Origin: JAEUTH01 sp044230205
Lineage (GTDB): Bacteria; Bacteroidota; Bacteroidia; AKYH767-A; OLB10
NCBI GenBank assembly: GCA_044230205.1
Contig: JBGARN010000003.1
Span: forward strand, 26,523 to 90,522
Direction of reading: 5' to 3'
Length of the DNA stretch: 64,000 nucleotides
This document shows, piece by piece, positions 36,414 to 44,602 of this stretch; within the stretch, counting starts at the first letter, position 1; every line of letters begins with the position of its first letter. The translations under genes were made by a program, and so were the position numbers. The notes under the pieces are model-generated. The model was not told the origin of the DNA. It was given only the letters and a program-made list of their open reading frames with translations, and did not search any database.

Positions 36414-38525
36414 ATGAAATCAAAGTATCCATTTAAGTTTCTGAATTCGTATGGCAGGGACGACACCAATATTTTTTTCGGTCGCGATGAGGAAATAAAT
36501 GAGCTGTATGAAATGGTTTTTCAATCTTCGGTGATATTGGTTTATGGTGCATCTGGAACCGGAAAAACAAGTTTGATCGACTGCGGGCTTGCAGGAAAAT
36601 TTCAACCACACGACTGGCTGGCATTAATGATTCGCAGAGGTGCCAATATAAATGACTCGTTGCAAAAAGTTTTAGATGGCCAGGGCGGACAAACTTCTAC
36701 TACTGCAATCGATACCAGCTATCAGGATGAATGGTCAGATAGTTCTGTCATCAGCACAAAAGAATTAACTGAAATCGGAAAGTCGTTAAAAGCTGTTTAC
36801 GAAAAATCATTCCGGCCTATATATTTAATCTTCGATCAGTTTGAAGAGTTGTTTATTCTTGGAACTGCCAATGAACAGGCAACATTTTTAAAAACCGTGC
36901 AGGACATCTTGCAATCGGACCAGCCGGTAAAACTTATTTTTGTTATACGTGAAGAGTACCTGGGTTATTTATTTGAATTTGAAAGAGCTGTTCCGCAACT
37001 GATGCGAAAAAAATTGCGCATCGAGCCCATGAATTTCGAAAAAGTAAAACAGGTAATCATTGGTGCATCGTCCTATGAAAATTCTAATGTTAAACTTAAA
37101 CCCGGAGAAGAAGATCAAATAGCAAAAGGAATATTTGACAAAATAAAGGGCAAAGGAAAATCATTAACGATACAATTACCTTTTCTGCAGGTTTTTCTCG
37201 ATAAGTTTTATCTGAAAGTAACAGGAGATGAAACCCGTATGGCTGAGGCGGTTTTTACCATACAGGATTTAAATGAGATGGGTGAAATTGGCGATATACT
37301 CATCAACTTTCTTGATGAGCAGGTGACCAGCATCGCTAAAAATTTAAAAACTAAATTTCCTGAACTAACACCTGAATTAATCTGGAGAATGCTTTCACCC
37401 TTTTCAACCATTGAAGGCACCAAAGAGCCCATAAGCAAACAAGGTTTAGGAGAAAGGCTAAAAGGAGTTGACACTAAATTAATTGATGAGATAATTACAG
37501 CATTTACCAATAGCCGCATCTTGCGTTACAATGAGGCAAATGATATGTATGAAATTGCCCATGATGCATTGGCAAAACCAATAGCCGAAAAGCGGAGTGT
37601 AGAAGAAAAAACACTGCTTGAAATTAAACGATTGATAAAAAGCCAGGTTGCAGTTAAAGAAGAAGCAAGAGAATATTTTACTGAAAGACAATTGATATTT
37701 ATAGATACCTATTTGGATAAAATAAATATCAGTGATGAAGAGCGGCAGTGGATTTCAAAGAGCAGAATTTTTAATGAGGAGGAAAAGGAAAAGGCAGCAA
37801 AGCATCAATTGGCAGATTTAAATAAGAAGAGGAAACAAAAACTTTTAATTGCCGGAATTGCAGCTTCTGTGATAGTTACTATTGGTGCAATCGGCCTTAC
37901 CTATTTTGCATTTGATCAAAAACGGATGGCTGAAAAGCAAACCGAGATGGCCGAAATGGCTCGAAGGCAGGCTTTAAATGCAGAAAAATTAGCGCATGAA
38001 AAAATGGAAGAAGCAATCAGATCAAGAGACAGCATTAATATGTTACTGTTATCAAGTTATGGTATTGCGCAGGATAAACTGAAAACACTTTCTGAATATG
38101 AATTGGATATAATATCAGATCTGAATCAACAAATTGCTTTGTTGACCAGAAATATAGATAAATCATTTACGATACAATACTTCCCAAAGTTAGATGATGA
38201 GGACAAAGCATTCTTAATTTTAAAAGAGCTGGGTTATAAACTGGAGATAAAATCTGTTCAGCAGAATATGGCAAATGTGGCCACTAATTGTATTTGGATT
38301 GGCACTAATGTTAATGCCAAAGTTGAAAATGTAAAACTGGTTGCATTTTGCCTAATGCGAGCAGGTATAAAATTAAAGGCAATTAAGCTTTTTGAAAATC
38401 CGGATGGGCCAAAAGCAAATTTAATTCAGGTAGGAGCAAGTGCCGGCAGTTTAGGAAATCCTGATTTGACTATAGAAAAAATTAGTAATGCAAAAAAATT
38501 TAATAGTAAAGGCATTGAGAACTAA
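36414..38525 (+). CDS. nSTAND family ATPase with membrane anchor and C-terminal ferredoxin-like domain
   Basis: 703 residues. An N-terminal YPFKFLNSYGRDD...FFGRDEE box, Walker A GASGTGKT (45-52), Walker B IYLIFDQFEELF (about 135-146) and a VIREEYLG sensor region define a novel-STAND P-loop NTPase. A winged-helix region (about 300-400) ends in MYEIAHDALAKPIAEK. One membrane helix (about 478-500) is followed by a coiled coil (about 500-545) and a C-terminal domain (about 580-690, YFPKLDDEDKAF...VKLVAFCLMRAGIKLKAIKLFEN) seen on other STAND and caspase-like proteins. STAND ATPases are switches that oligomerise on sensing a trigger. No WD40/TPR sensor repeats are present, which is unusual. I infer that it controls the three small enzymes downstream. 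Confidence 0.88.
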   Translation: MKSKYPFKFLNSYGRDDTNIFFGRDEEINELYEMVFQSSVILVYGASGTGKTSLIDCGLAGKFQPHDWLALMIRRGANINDSLQKVLDGQGGQTSTTAIDTSYQDEWSDSSVISTKELTEIGKSLKAVYEKSFRPIYLIFDQFEELFILGTANEQATFLKTVQDILQSDQPVKLIFVIREEYLGYLFEFERAVPQLMRKKLRIEPMNFEKVKQVIIGASSYENSNVKLKPGEEDQIAKGIFDKIKGKGKSLTIQLPFLQVFLDKFYLKVTGDETRMAEAVFTIQDLNEMGEIGDILINFLDEQVTSIAKNLKTKFPELTPELIWRMLSPFSTIEGTKEPISKQGLGERLKGVDTKLIDEIITAFTNSRILRYNEANDMYEIAHDALAKPIAEKRSVEEKTLLEIKRLIKSQVAVKEEAREYFTERQLIFIDTYLDKINISDEERQWISKSRIFNEEEKEKAAKHQLADLNKKRKQKLLIAGIAASVIVTIGAIGLTYFAFDQKRMAEKQTEMAEMARRQALNAEKLAHEKMEEAIRSRDSINMLLLSSYGIAQDKLKTLSEYELDIISDLNQQIALLTRNIDKSFTIQYFPKLDDEDKAFLILKELGYKLEIKSVQQNMANVATNCIWIGTNVNAKVENVKLVAFCLMRAGIKLKAIKLFENPDGPKANLIQVGASAGSLGNPDLTIEKISNAKKFNSKGIEN

Positions 38526-38586
38526 TCAAAGTCTTTAAGCTATTACTATCCCATTATGTTATAAAGAATTAAATAAAACCCGCCCC

Positions 38587-38637
38587 AGCCGAAAAGCGGA
38601 TATTAAAAAGAGTAGGCAAACTTAAAAACTAAACATT
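38587..38637 (+). promoter_or_regulatory. Conserved leader, copy A (before the DUF5675 gene)
   Basis: AGCCGAAAAGCGGATA (38587-38602), with CCG/CGG pairing around AAAAG, then AGAGTAGGCAA and CTTAAAA before the ATG. The same layout precedes the next two genes. Confidence 0.75.
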
Positions 38638-39102
38638 ATGGCACTTATTAAAGTTGAACGATTTATGCATAATCCCGAAAGCGTAATCAGCAGGGTTTAT
38701 GTTCGCGACAAATTTTTTTGTTACTCAATAGAAGATGCAGAACGCACTACAAAAATTAAAGGTGCAACCTGTATCCCTTTGGGTACTTATGATTTGGGGT
38801 TGCGTTTCTCACCTAATTTTTCAAAGAAGTATGCACCTGCAGGTACCAATCCTGAAGACTATAAAATGATTTGGGTGCAAAATGTACCGGGTTATGAGTA
38901 TATTTTAATTCACACAGGTAATACTATTTCAGATACCGAAGGATGCCTCATACTTGGCAAAACTATCGGAAGGATTAAAGATAAATTTGGGGTTGACAGA
39001 GAAGCAGTGCTCAATTCAAAAGCTGTTTATTTTGAATTTTATGCTTCAGTTATCAATGATATAAAAGCAGGAGGGCAAAAAATCGAATATGTATCCATTT
39101 GA
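38638..39102 (+). CDS. DUF5675 family protein, L,D-transpeptidase-like motif
   Basis: 154 residues, no signal peptide. The N-terminal VERFMHNPESVISRVYVRD and the central IHTGNTISDTEGCLILG (His92, Asp99, Cys103) fit DUF5675, a family seen in phages and in bacterial accessory loci. The His...Gly-Cys spacing resembles the YkuD L,D-transpeptidase/peptidase active site (H...GC), suggesting action on peptidoglycan peptides; the reaction is not established. It is the first of three small genes sharing a leader. With no export signal it would act in the cytoplasm or need membrane damage or lysis to reach murein. Confidence 0.8.
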   Translation: MALIKVERFMHNPESVISRVYVRDKFFCYSIEDAERTTKIKGATCIPLGTYDLGLRFSPNFSKKYAPAGTNPEDYKMIWVQNVPGYEYILIHTGNTISDTEGCLILGKTIGRIKDKFGVDREAVLNSKAVYFEFYASVINDIKAGGQKIEYVSI

Positions 39103-39136
39103 TATATTTAAAAATTAAGGGAAAGATTTACACCCC

Positions 39137-39182
39137 AGCCGAAAAGCGGATAACAGATTAAGCAACTTAAAACAAAAATAAT
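39137..39182 (+). promoter_or_regulatory. Conserved leader, copy B (before the papain-like gene)
   Basis: CCCAGCCGAAAAGCGGATA ends at 39152, then AAGCAA and CTTAAAA before the ATG at 39183. It shares CCCAGCCGAAAAGCGGATA with copy A. Confidence 0.75.
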
Positions 39183-39965
39183 ATGGCTATACAAAGAAAA
39201 TTTAATTGCAAAGCTTCAATGGATGTGCAAGATGACTGGCAAATCGAAAAAGCACAGGCTTTAGGTTATCTGCCCAAAAAAATTGTACTTCCTAAAAAAG
39301 TTGATTTGCGCAAACCCTGGTGGAATGTAGGCAACCAGGGTACAACAGGCAGTTGCGTTGGTTGGTCAACTGCAAGTTCATTGCTGCGTTATCATTTTAC
39401 AAAAGCACGCAAAATAAAAACCAATGAAAAAATTTCTGTACGCTTTATCTGGATGGCTTCAAAAGAAATGGATGAGTACACCGATTATCCAACCACCTTT
39501 ATTGATGATGCAGGAACAAGTTTGAAAACTGCTTTAAAAACTGCCAGAAAGATTGGTGCACTTAAAGCTGATCTTTTTCCTTTTCATGGTAAAATGGTGG
39601 AAATTAAAGAAGCCAATTTTTTGGAAATAGCAGGTAAACTAAAAATCAAATCGTTTTTCAACCTGATAAAAAACCAGGATAATAAACTGGAAATGTTTAA
39701 AGCGTGGTTGCGTTACAACGGACCCATTTTAACTTGTTTGGATTGCGATGATTCATGGTTTAATGTTAAGAAGGATGGCTTACTGGAGAAATATATAAAG
39801 AACAAAAATCAGCAAGGTCATGCTATGTCTATTGTTGGTTATACCCCTACACATTTTATCATTCGTAACAGTTGGGGTGTAGGTTGGGGAGATAAGGGTT
39901 TTGCATATGCAAGTTATGATTACACACATGATGCTTTTAAAGAAGCTTATGGTATTGTTGTTTGA
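39183..39965 (+). CDS. Papain-like C1A cysteine protease without signal peptide
   Basis: 260 residues. A complete papain active site: oxyanion Gln52 in GNQGTTGSCVGW, nucleophile Cys58, His213 in QGHAMSIVGY, and Asn229 in RNSWGVGWGDKGF. The N-terminal stretch is only about 40 residues, so there is no long inhibitory propeptide, and no signal peptide or membrane helix is seen. Papain-like enzymes cleave peptide bonds; here the active enzyme would be made directly in the cytoplasm. It is the second of three genes behind the shared leader and follows the DUF5675 gene by 80 nt. I infer an intracellular effector of the nSTAND system; a role as a lysis-associated protease is the alternative. Confidence 0.88.
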   Translation: MAIQRKFNCKASMDVQDDWQIEKAQALGYLPKKIVLPKKVDLRKPWWNVGNQGTTGSCVGWSTASSLLRYHFTKARKIKTNEKISVRFIWMASKEMDEYTDYPTTFIDDAGTSLKTALKTARKIGALKADLFPFHGKMVEIKEANFLEIAGKLKIKSFFNLIKNQDNKLEMFKAWLRYNGPILTCLDCDDSWFNVKKDGLLEKYIKNKNQQGHAMSIVGYTPTHFIIRNSWGVGWGDKGFAYASYDYTHDAFKEAYGIVV

Positions 39966-40012
39966 AAGTGTAGTTAGCTTTTAGCATACAGCACCGGGAA
40001 AAAGGCCGCGTA

Positions 40013-40067
40013 AGCCGAAAAGCGGATATTTAACAGAGTAGGCAATAAAATAATTTTAATTTAAACT
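40013..40067 (+). promoter_or_regulatory. Conserved leader, copy C (before the pesticin-like gene)
   Basis: AGCCGAAAAGCGGATA (40013-40028), then AGAGTAGGCAA before the ATG at 40068. This is the third copy of the motif, at a similar distance from the start (39 nt). Confidence 0.75.
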
Positions 40068-40970
40068 ATGGCTACACCAATTGAAATTAGGATTAAAAAT
40101 ATTCAGAAAAGTCTGAAAGTTCCACAAACCGGCATTTTTGATATGGACACTTGTAAGGCATTTGAAGTATCACAATCTATAAACGTTGCATCTGCAGTGT
40201 TAAAAGAACACTTAAAAGAAATTCAAAAGTTTCTTGGGTTTACGGGCAAAGATGTTGATGGACTTTTTGGCGTTTCAACTATTTCACGAATTGAAATGAT
40301 ATTTGATACAACAGTTCCAACTTTGCGGCCAGGCACTTCAATGATTATTTCTAAAAAGGGTATGGACATGATAGTTAACTGGGAAGTAAGCGGGAAGTCA
40401 GCATACAACACAAAATATAAAAATCCTGTATGGCCCGGAGGGGCAAGTGGCGTGACAATTGGCATTGGTTACGATTTAGGGTATTATACAACCAAGAAAG
40501 TTGCCGAAGATTTTAAAGGACTTCCCCAGGCCGATCTAAATAAGTTATTAAGTGTTGTTGGATTTACAGGTGAGAAGGCAAATAATGCCCTCACTCCGGT
40601 TATAAAATCAGTAATTGTTCCGTGGGATATTGCATACGATGTATATTGCTCCAACTCAGTTCCTGAATATGCTAAGAAAGTTAGGTCAATTTACCCCGAA
40701 GCCTATCTACTGCCGCCCGATGCTCAGGCTGCTCTACTTTCATTGGTTTATAACAGAGGAACAGATTTAAGAGGCGACCGGAGAGTTGAAATGAAAAACA
40801 TTGTTCAGCTAGTTAAAGATAAAAAATTAAGAGCTATAGCAAATGAGTTCCGTAAAATGAAACGATTGTGGCCTGATGTAAAGGGGTTACAGGATCGAAG
40901 GGAGGCAGAAGCTGTTCTTGTTGAAAATGCAACTTGGGTGATGGATCCAACTGAGTATATCTTTGCATAG
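40068..40970 (+). CDS. Pesticin/T4-lysozyme-like muramidase with peptidoglycan-binding repeats
   Basis: 300 residues. The N-terminus has two peptidoglycan-binding-1-like repeats (IQKSLKVPQTGIFDMDTCKAF, about 13-32; IQKFLGFTGKDVDGLFGVST, about 52-71). The C-terminal domain (about 92-300) matches the pesticin/GH24 lysozyme fold with candidate catalytic Glu106 (VNWEVSG), Thr130 and Asp136 (GVTIGIGYD); the Glu-Thr-Asp spacing (24 and 30) is very close to that of pesticin. It should cleave the glycan backbone of peptidoglycan. There is no signal peptide, as in T4 lysozyme, which needs a holin. It is the last of the three leader-linked genes; no holin gene is recognisable. Confidence 0.88.
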   Translation: MATPIEIRIKNIQKSLKVPQTGIFDMDTCKAFEVSQSINVASAVLKEHLKEIQKFLGFTGKDVDGLFGVSTISRIEMIFDTTVPTLRPGTSMIISKKGMDMIVNWEVSGKSAYNTKYKNPVWPGGASGVTIGIGYDLGYYTTKKVAEDFKGLPQADLNKLLSVVGFTGEKANNALTPVIKSVIVPWDIAYDVYCSNSVPEYAKKVRSIYPEAYLLPPDAQAALLSLVYNRGTDLRGDRRVEMKNIVQLVKDKKLRAIANEFRKMKRLWPDVKGLQDRREAEAVLVENATWVMDPTEYIFA

Positions 40971-41043
40971 ATACTCATGTGAAATCCATTGAAAGAACCG
41001 CACAAAAAAGTTTGCTTACAATTTCGTTTTACTGCTTGCATGC

Positions 41044-41859
41044 CTACTGTTCTTTCATAAACGGATGTTCAAATGAAAGGTAAAAGAAAAATCCGTTTAC
41101 TTTATTAATGGTATCAAACCATGCAGAAAAGCCTGGCACTATTTGCAAACCACTTTTAAAATTTATGGCACCACGAAATCCCGGATTTAAAATCAGACTT
41201 TCAGCATTAGTAGCTTCATTATTAATGCCACTGTAGGCATTGGTATAAGCACATTCAGTCATCAGGTTGATGTGCGAATTGATGAGCCAGATAAAACTGC
41301 CACCATAATTAATCAAGGTTGTTTTTGTAGTTGCTTCTTCATCATTGTTCCATAGGTGCGTGCTGCCAATATTCATGTGAAAAGCAACTGTGTTTTTTAA
41401 TTCGTAACTAAACGGGATGTTTATTTGAACCCCTGTGTTACGGTTACCATCATTAGTTTTCCCTGTTGGCAATAGTATACTAAATCGCGGTGACAGATAA
41501 GTGTTGTTCTTCTGCAATAATTGGTAACGGTAATTGAGAAAAATATCGCCTGCCCTGTTAGTGCCTTCGCGAAAAATTAAAGGAATGGTATATGATAGCT
41601 GATGCATTTCACTTTTTACAGGCCACTCCTGTGTGAATGTATAAAGCAGGTTTTTGAAATTGCTGCTTGTAGTTAAGTTGTTTATGTGTTGCACAACGCC
41701 TTTCTCCTGGTTAAATGCCTCTTCAATAAAAAAAGAATTATCACGGATAGGTGCACTTTCTTGAGCATGTAAAAACGTAGTTGATAAAAAATAGTAAATC
41801 AGTAAAATGTTTGTGATTTTAAAATTCATTGTCAATTGGTTCTTCATTATGAAGCGCAA
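41044..41859 (-). CDS. Outer-membrane beta-barrel protein (Phenol_MetA_deg/transporter-like)
   Basis: Up to 271 residues; the likely start is the Met of MNFKITNILLIYYF (41829), which gives a clean signal peptide ending at LHA-Q. The mature part is alternating-strand barrel sequence (NYRYQLLQKNNTYLSPRFSILLPTGKTNDG, VQINIPFSYELKN, LNYGGSFIWL-type strands) and resembles the MetA-pathway outer-membrane barrel family. The substrate is unknown. It is transcribed towards the island, convergent with the pesticin-like gene, and marks the island's right border. Confidence 0.78.
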   Translation of the reverse strand: MRFIMKNQLTMNFKITNILLIYYFLSTTFLHAQESAPIRDNSFFIEEAFNQEKGVVQHINNLTTSSNFKNLLYTFTQEWPVKSEMHQLSYTIPLIFREGTNRAGDIFLNYRYQLLQKNNTYLSPRFSILLPTGKTNDGNRNTGVQINIPFSYELKNTVAFHMNIGSTHLWNNDEEATTKTTLINYGGSFIWLINSHINLMTECAYTNAYSGINNEATNAESLILNPGFRGAINFKSGLQIVPGFSAWFDTINKVNGFFFYLSFEHPFMKEQ

Positions 41860-42118
41860 GTTGAGACTTTTTTTATAGACTTATATTTTCATAAACAAGA
41901 TTCGTAAAAATTCCTTTTTAAAAACTGATAGGAATCATCATCCGCAAGGCACGCTGGTAATTTGAGCAGTTATTAAATGAAATTAACGGGCCATCTGTTA
42001 TTTTTAACCTGGCAGGCGAGGCAGATATTATCTTGAATTTAGCCCACTTAGAATTTTTATGCTATAGGTAGTACTTATACCTTTTCTCAACATTTAATAT
42101 CATTCATGCACTTTTTAA
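41860..42118. other. Non-coding region upstream of the glnN leader
   Basis: A divergent promoter region between the barrel gene and glnN. Apart from the hairpin that starts at 42119, nothing recognisable was seen. Confidence 0.5.
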
Positions 42119-42171
42119 GGGGGGTGTTAGTAAAAAAACATACTTTTTTTATTGATACCCCCCATTTTTTT
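42119..42171 (+). terminator. Long terminator-like hairpin in the glnN leader (possible attenuator)
   Basis: GGGGGGT-GTTAGT-AAAAAAA, loop CATAC, TTTTTTT-ATTGAT-ACCCCCC: twenty continuous pairs including three G-U. The stem (42119-42163) is followed by A and seven T. It ends 47 nt before the glnN start, so it could be an attenuator or a leftover terminator. Confidence 0.7.
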
Positions 42172-42218
42172 GATTGATTTGCAAAAAAATTTGAAAAACA
42201 TAACTCAACAATACAAAT

Positions 42219-44411
42219 ATGGCAATTATCAGATTTAAAGCTTTAGAAGCAGCAAGCAGCCGCACAACCCGATCAGTGAGCGCTCCGTCAGAAAAAATTT
42301 CTGACTACTATGGAACAAATGTTTTCGGAAAGTCAACCATGCAGAAAACTCTTTCAAAAGAGATTTACAACCACATGGTGGCAGCAATAGACAGTGGTCA
42401 CCAGATTGACCGTAAAACTGCCGAGCAGGTGGCCGCAGCAATGCGTACCTGGGCCATGAGTAAAGGTTGTACACATTATACGCATTGGTTTCAGCCATTA
42501 ACAGGAACTACAGCTGAAAAGCATGATTCATTTTTTGATTTAAGTGATGGTTCACCAATTGAAACCTTCAGCAGCAGTGCGTTGGTTCAGCAGGAACCGG
42601 ATGCTTCTAGTTTTCCCAGTGGTGGCATTCGTAATACATTTGAGGCTCGCGGCTATACAGCCTGGGATCCGTCATCCCCTGCATTTATTATGGAAAGCGC
42701 ATCAGGAAAAACGTTATGTATTCCAACCATCTTTGTTTCCTATACTGGTGAAACACTGGATTATAAAGCTCCTTTATTAAAAGCTTTACAAGCTTTGGAT
42801 AAAGCGGCAGTTGATGTTTGCCAGTACTTTGATAAAAATGTTACTAAGGTGCACGCCACGCTGGGTATTGAGCAAGAGTATTTTCTGATTGATACGGCAT
42901 TGTTTAATGCACGCCCCGATCTGATGATGACAGGACGCACATTACTTGGGCATGCTGCAGCAAAAGGTCAGCAATTGGAAGACCATTATTTCGGAAGCAT
43001 ACCTTCTCGTGTTTACGCCTTTATGGTTGAATTTGAAATTGAAGCTTTCAAATTGGGTATTCCTTTAAAAACTCGTCATAATGAAGTTGCTCCAAGCCAG
43101 TTTGAATGTGCGCCAGTGTTCGAAGAGATTAACCTGGCTGTTGATCACAATCAGCTGCTGATGGATTTGATGGATAAAGTTGCCCGCAGACATAATTTTA
43201 AGGTGTTGTTGCATGAAAAACCTTATTCAGGAATTAACGGCAGCGGTAAGCACAACAACTGGAGCATGAGTACAAATACGGGTAAAAACTTACTAAGCCC
43301 GGGTTCTACTCCAAAAAGCAATTTACAGTTTCTCGCTTTTTTTGTTAATACCATAAAAGCTGTTCATGATCATGCTGATTTATTACGCGCATCAATTGCC
43401 TCAGCAAGTAACGATCACAGGCTTGGAGCCAATGAAGCGCCTCCCGCTATCATGAGTATTTTCTTAGGGGCTCAGTTAACCAAGGTGCTGGATGATTTGG
43501 AAAAGAAAGTTCCGGCAAAAGATAAAATGACACCTGAGCAAAAAACAGATTTAAAACTAAACATCGGAAAAATTCCGGAAATTTTACTGGATAACACCGA
43601 CCGTAACCGTACTTCACCGTTTGCATTTACAGGAAATAAATTTGAGTTCCGTGCTGTGGGTTCATCTGCTAATTCATCACATGCTATGATGGTACTTAAT
43701 ACCATTGTGGCAAACCAGCTTACTGTTTTCAAAAAGGAAGTGGATACATTGATTGATAAAGGCCAGGGCAAAGACGAAGCGATATTTAAGGTGCTGCGCG
43801 ATTATATAGCTTCTTCAAAGAAAATCCGTTTTGAAGGAAATGGCTACAGTGAGGAATGGAAAGCAGAAGCTAAAAAACGCGGATTGAGCAATGTTACTAC
43901 TACACCTCCAGCTTTGGATGCATTGGTTAGCAAATCATCATTAGCGTTATTTCAGTCAACAGGAATTTTTACTCATCGCGAAGCCGAAGCACGTCATGAT
44001 ATTTTGCTGGAAGATTACACCAAAAAAATACAGATAGAAAGCCGTGTGATAGGTGATTTGGCATTAAATCATATTATTCCTACTGCATTAAAATATCAAA
44101 CGATGCTGGTGGATAATGTAGAAGGTTTGCATGCTGTAGGTTTAAAGGGCGTGCATTCAAAAACTCAGATTGATTTGATAAAGGAAATCAGCGAGCGCAT
44201 TACCAGAATTAAAACCAATGTTGATGCAATGACTGAAGCCCGTAAAAAAGCCAATATAATAGAGTCTTCGCGAGCAAAAGCAATAGCGTATTGTGATAAA
44301 GTAAAACCATTTATGGATATAATCCGCGATGATGTTGATCACCTTGAATTAATGGTTGATGATGAAGAATGGCCATTACCAAAATATCGTGAGATGGTGA
44401 ATGTGAGATAA
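42219..44411 (+). CDS. glnN: Glutamine synthetase type III
   Basis: 730 residues, the length typical of GSIII (GSI is about 450). ATP + glutamate + ammonia to glutamine; cytoplasmic homo-oligomer, the main ammonia-assimilating enzyme of many Bacteroidota. Motifs: TRHNEVAPSQFECAPVF (about 286-302), GINGSGKHNNWSMST (about 338-352), SNDHRLGANEAPPAIMS (about 396-412) and DRNRTSPFAFTGNKFEFRAVGSSAN (about 461-485, active-site loop). The N-terminal ISDYYGTNVFG is GSIII-specific. It is monocistronic with its own terminator downstream. The strong hairpin in its leader suggests nitrogen-responsive attenuation. Confidence 0.96.
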   Translation: MAIIRFKALEAASSRTTRSVSAPSEKISDYYGTNVFGKSTMQKTLSKEIYNHMVAAIDSGHQIDRKTAEQVAAAMRTWAMSKGCTHYTHWFQPLTGTTAEKHDSFFDLSDGSPIETFSSSALVQQEPDASSFPSGGIRNTFEARGYTAWDPSSPAFIMESASGKTLCIPTIFVSYTGETLDYKAPLLKALQALDKAAVDVCQYFDKNVTKVHATLGIEQEYFLIDTALFNARPDLMMTGRTLLGHAAAKGQQLEDHYFGSIPSRVYAFMVEFEIEAFKLGIPLKTRHNEVAPSQFECAPVFEEINLAVDHNQLLMDLMDKVARRHNFKVLLHEKPYSGINGSGKHNNWSMSTNTGKNLLSPGSTPKSNLQFLAFFVNTIKAVHDHADLLRASIASASNDHRLGANEAPPAIMSIFLGAQLTKVLDDLEKKVPAKDKMTPEQKTDLKLNIGKIPEILLDNTDRNRTSPFAFTGNKFEFRAVGSSANSSHAMMVLNTIVANQLTVFKKEVDTLIDKGQGKDEAIFKVLRDYIASSKKIRFEGNGYSEEWKAEAKKRGLSNVTTTPPALDALVSKSSLALFQSTGIFTHREAEARHDILLEDYTKKIQIESRVIGDLALNHIIPTALKYQTMLVDNVEGLHAVGLKGVHSKTQIDLIKEISERITRIKTNVDAMTEARKKANIIESSRAKAIAYCDKVKPFMDIIRDDVDHLELMVDDEEWPLPKYREMVNVR

Positions 44412-44433
44412 GCATCACTATTATTTAAATATA

Positions 44434-44470
44434 AACCCGTTTCGATTTTTTATCGGAACGGGTTATTGTT
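44434..44470 (+). terminator. Rho-independent terminator of glnN
   Basis: AACCCGTTTCGAT / ATCGGAACGGGTT stem with a T-rich loop, followed by ATTGTTTCTTT. It lies 22 nt past the stop. Confidence 0.8.
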
Positions 44471-44494
44471 TCTTTGAAACTTATTTCAAATCAA

Positions 44495-44572
44495 TTGAAA
44501 GGAACTGAAGTACGCGCGAAAAAGCATCTTGGCCAGCATTTTTTAAATGACGAGAACATTGCTCAGCAATAA
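44495..44572 (+). pseudogene. ksgA: 5' stub of a second, diverged ksgA
   Basis: Reading from TTG 44495 gives a short product with VRAKKHLGQHFLNDENIA and then TAA at 44570. This is the conserved KsgA N-terminus and equals residues 6-25 of the fuller copy at 48281-48340. The two 60-nt segments differ at 10 positions, mostly silent, so the stub is not a recent copy. Traces of homology extend upstream (TTTCTTTGA) and possibly downstream with indels (a further IV.LQ-like stretch to about 44596). The rest of the gene is missing; a minus-strand T9SS gene begins directly after. Confidence 0.85.
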
Positions 44573-44602
44573 ATCTGGTTGTTAAACTGCAAAATCGAAT
44601 TT

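Noticed and set aside
38587..40067. Leader motifs as integron attC sites of a gene-cassette array
   Set aside because: The motif is only about 16 bp with a 3-bp stem, lacks the R/L box layout (GTTRRRY core), and no integron integrase is in the window.
34698..40970. Island as prophage lysis module
   Set aside because: No capsid, portal, terminase, integrase or holin gene is visible; the STAND and TIR-like genes do not fit a phage lysis module.
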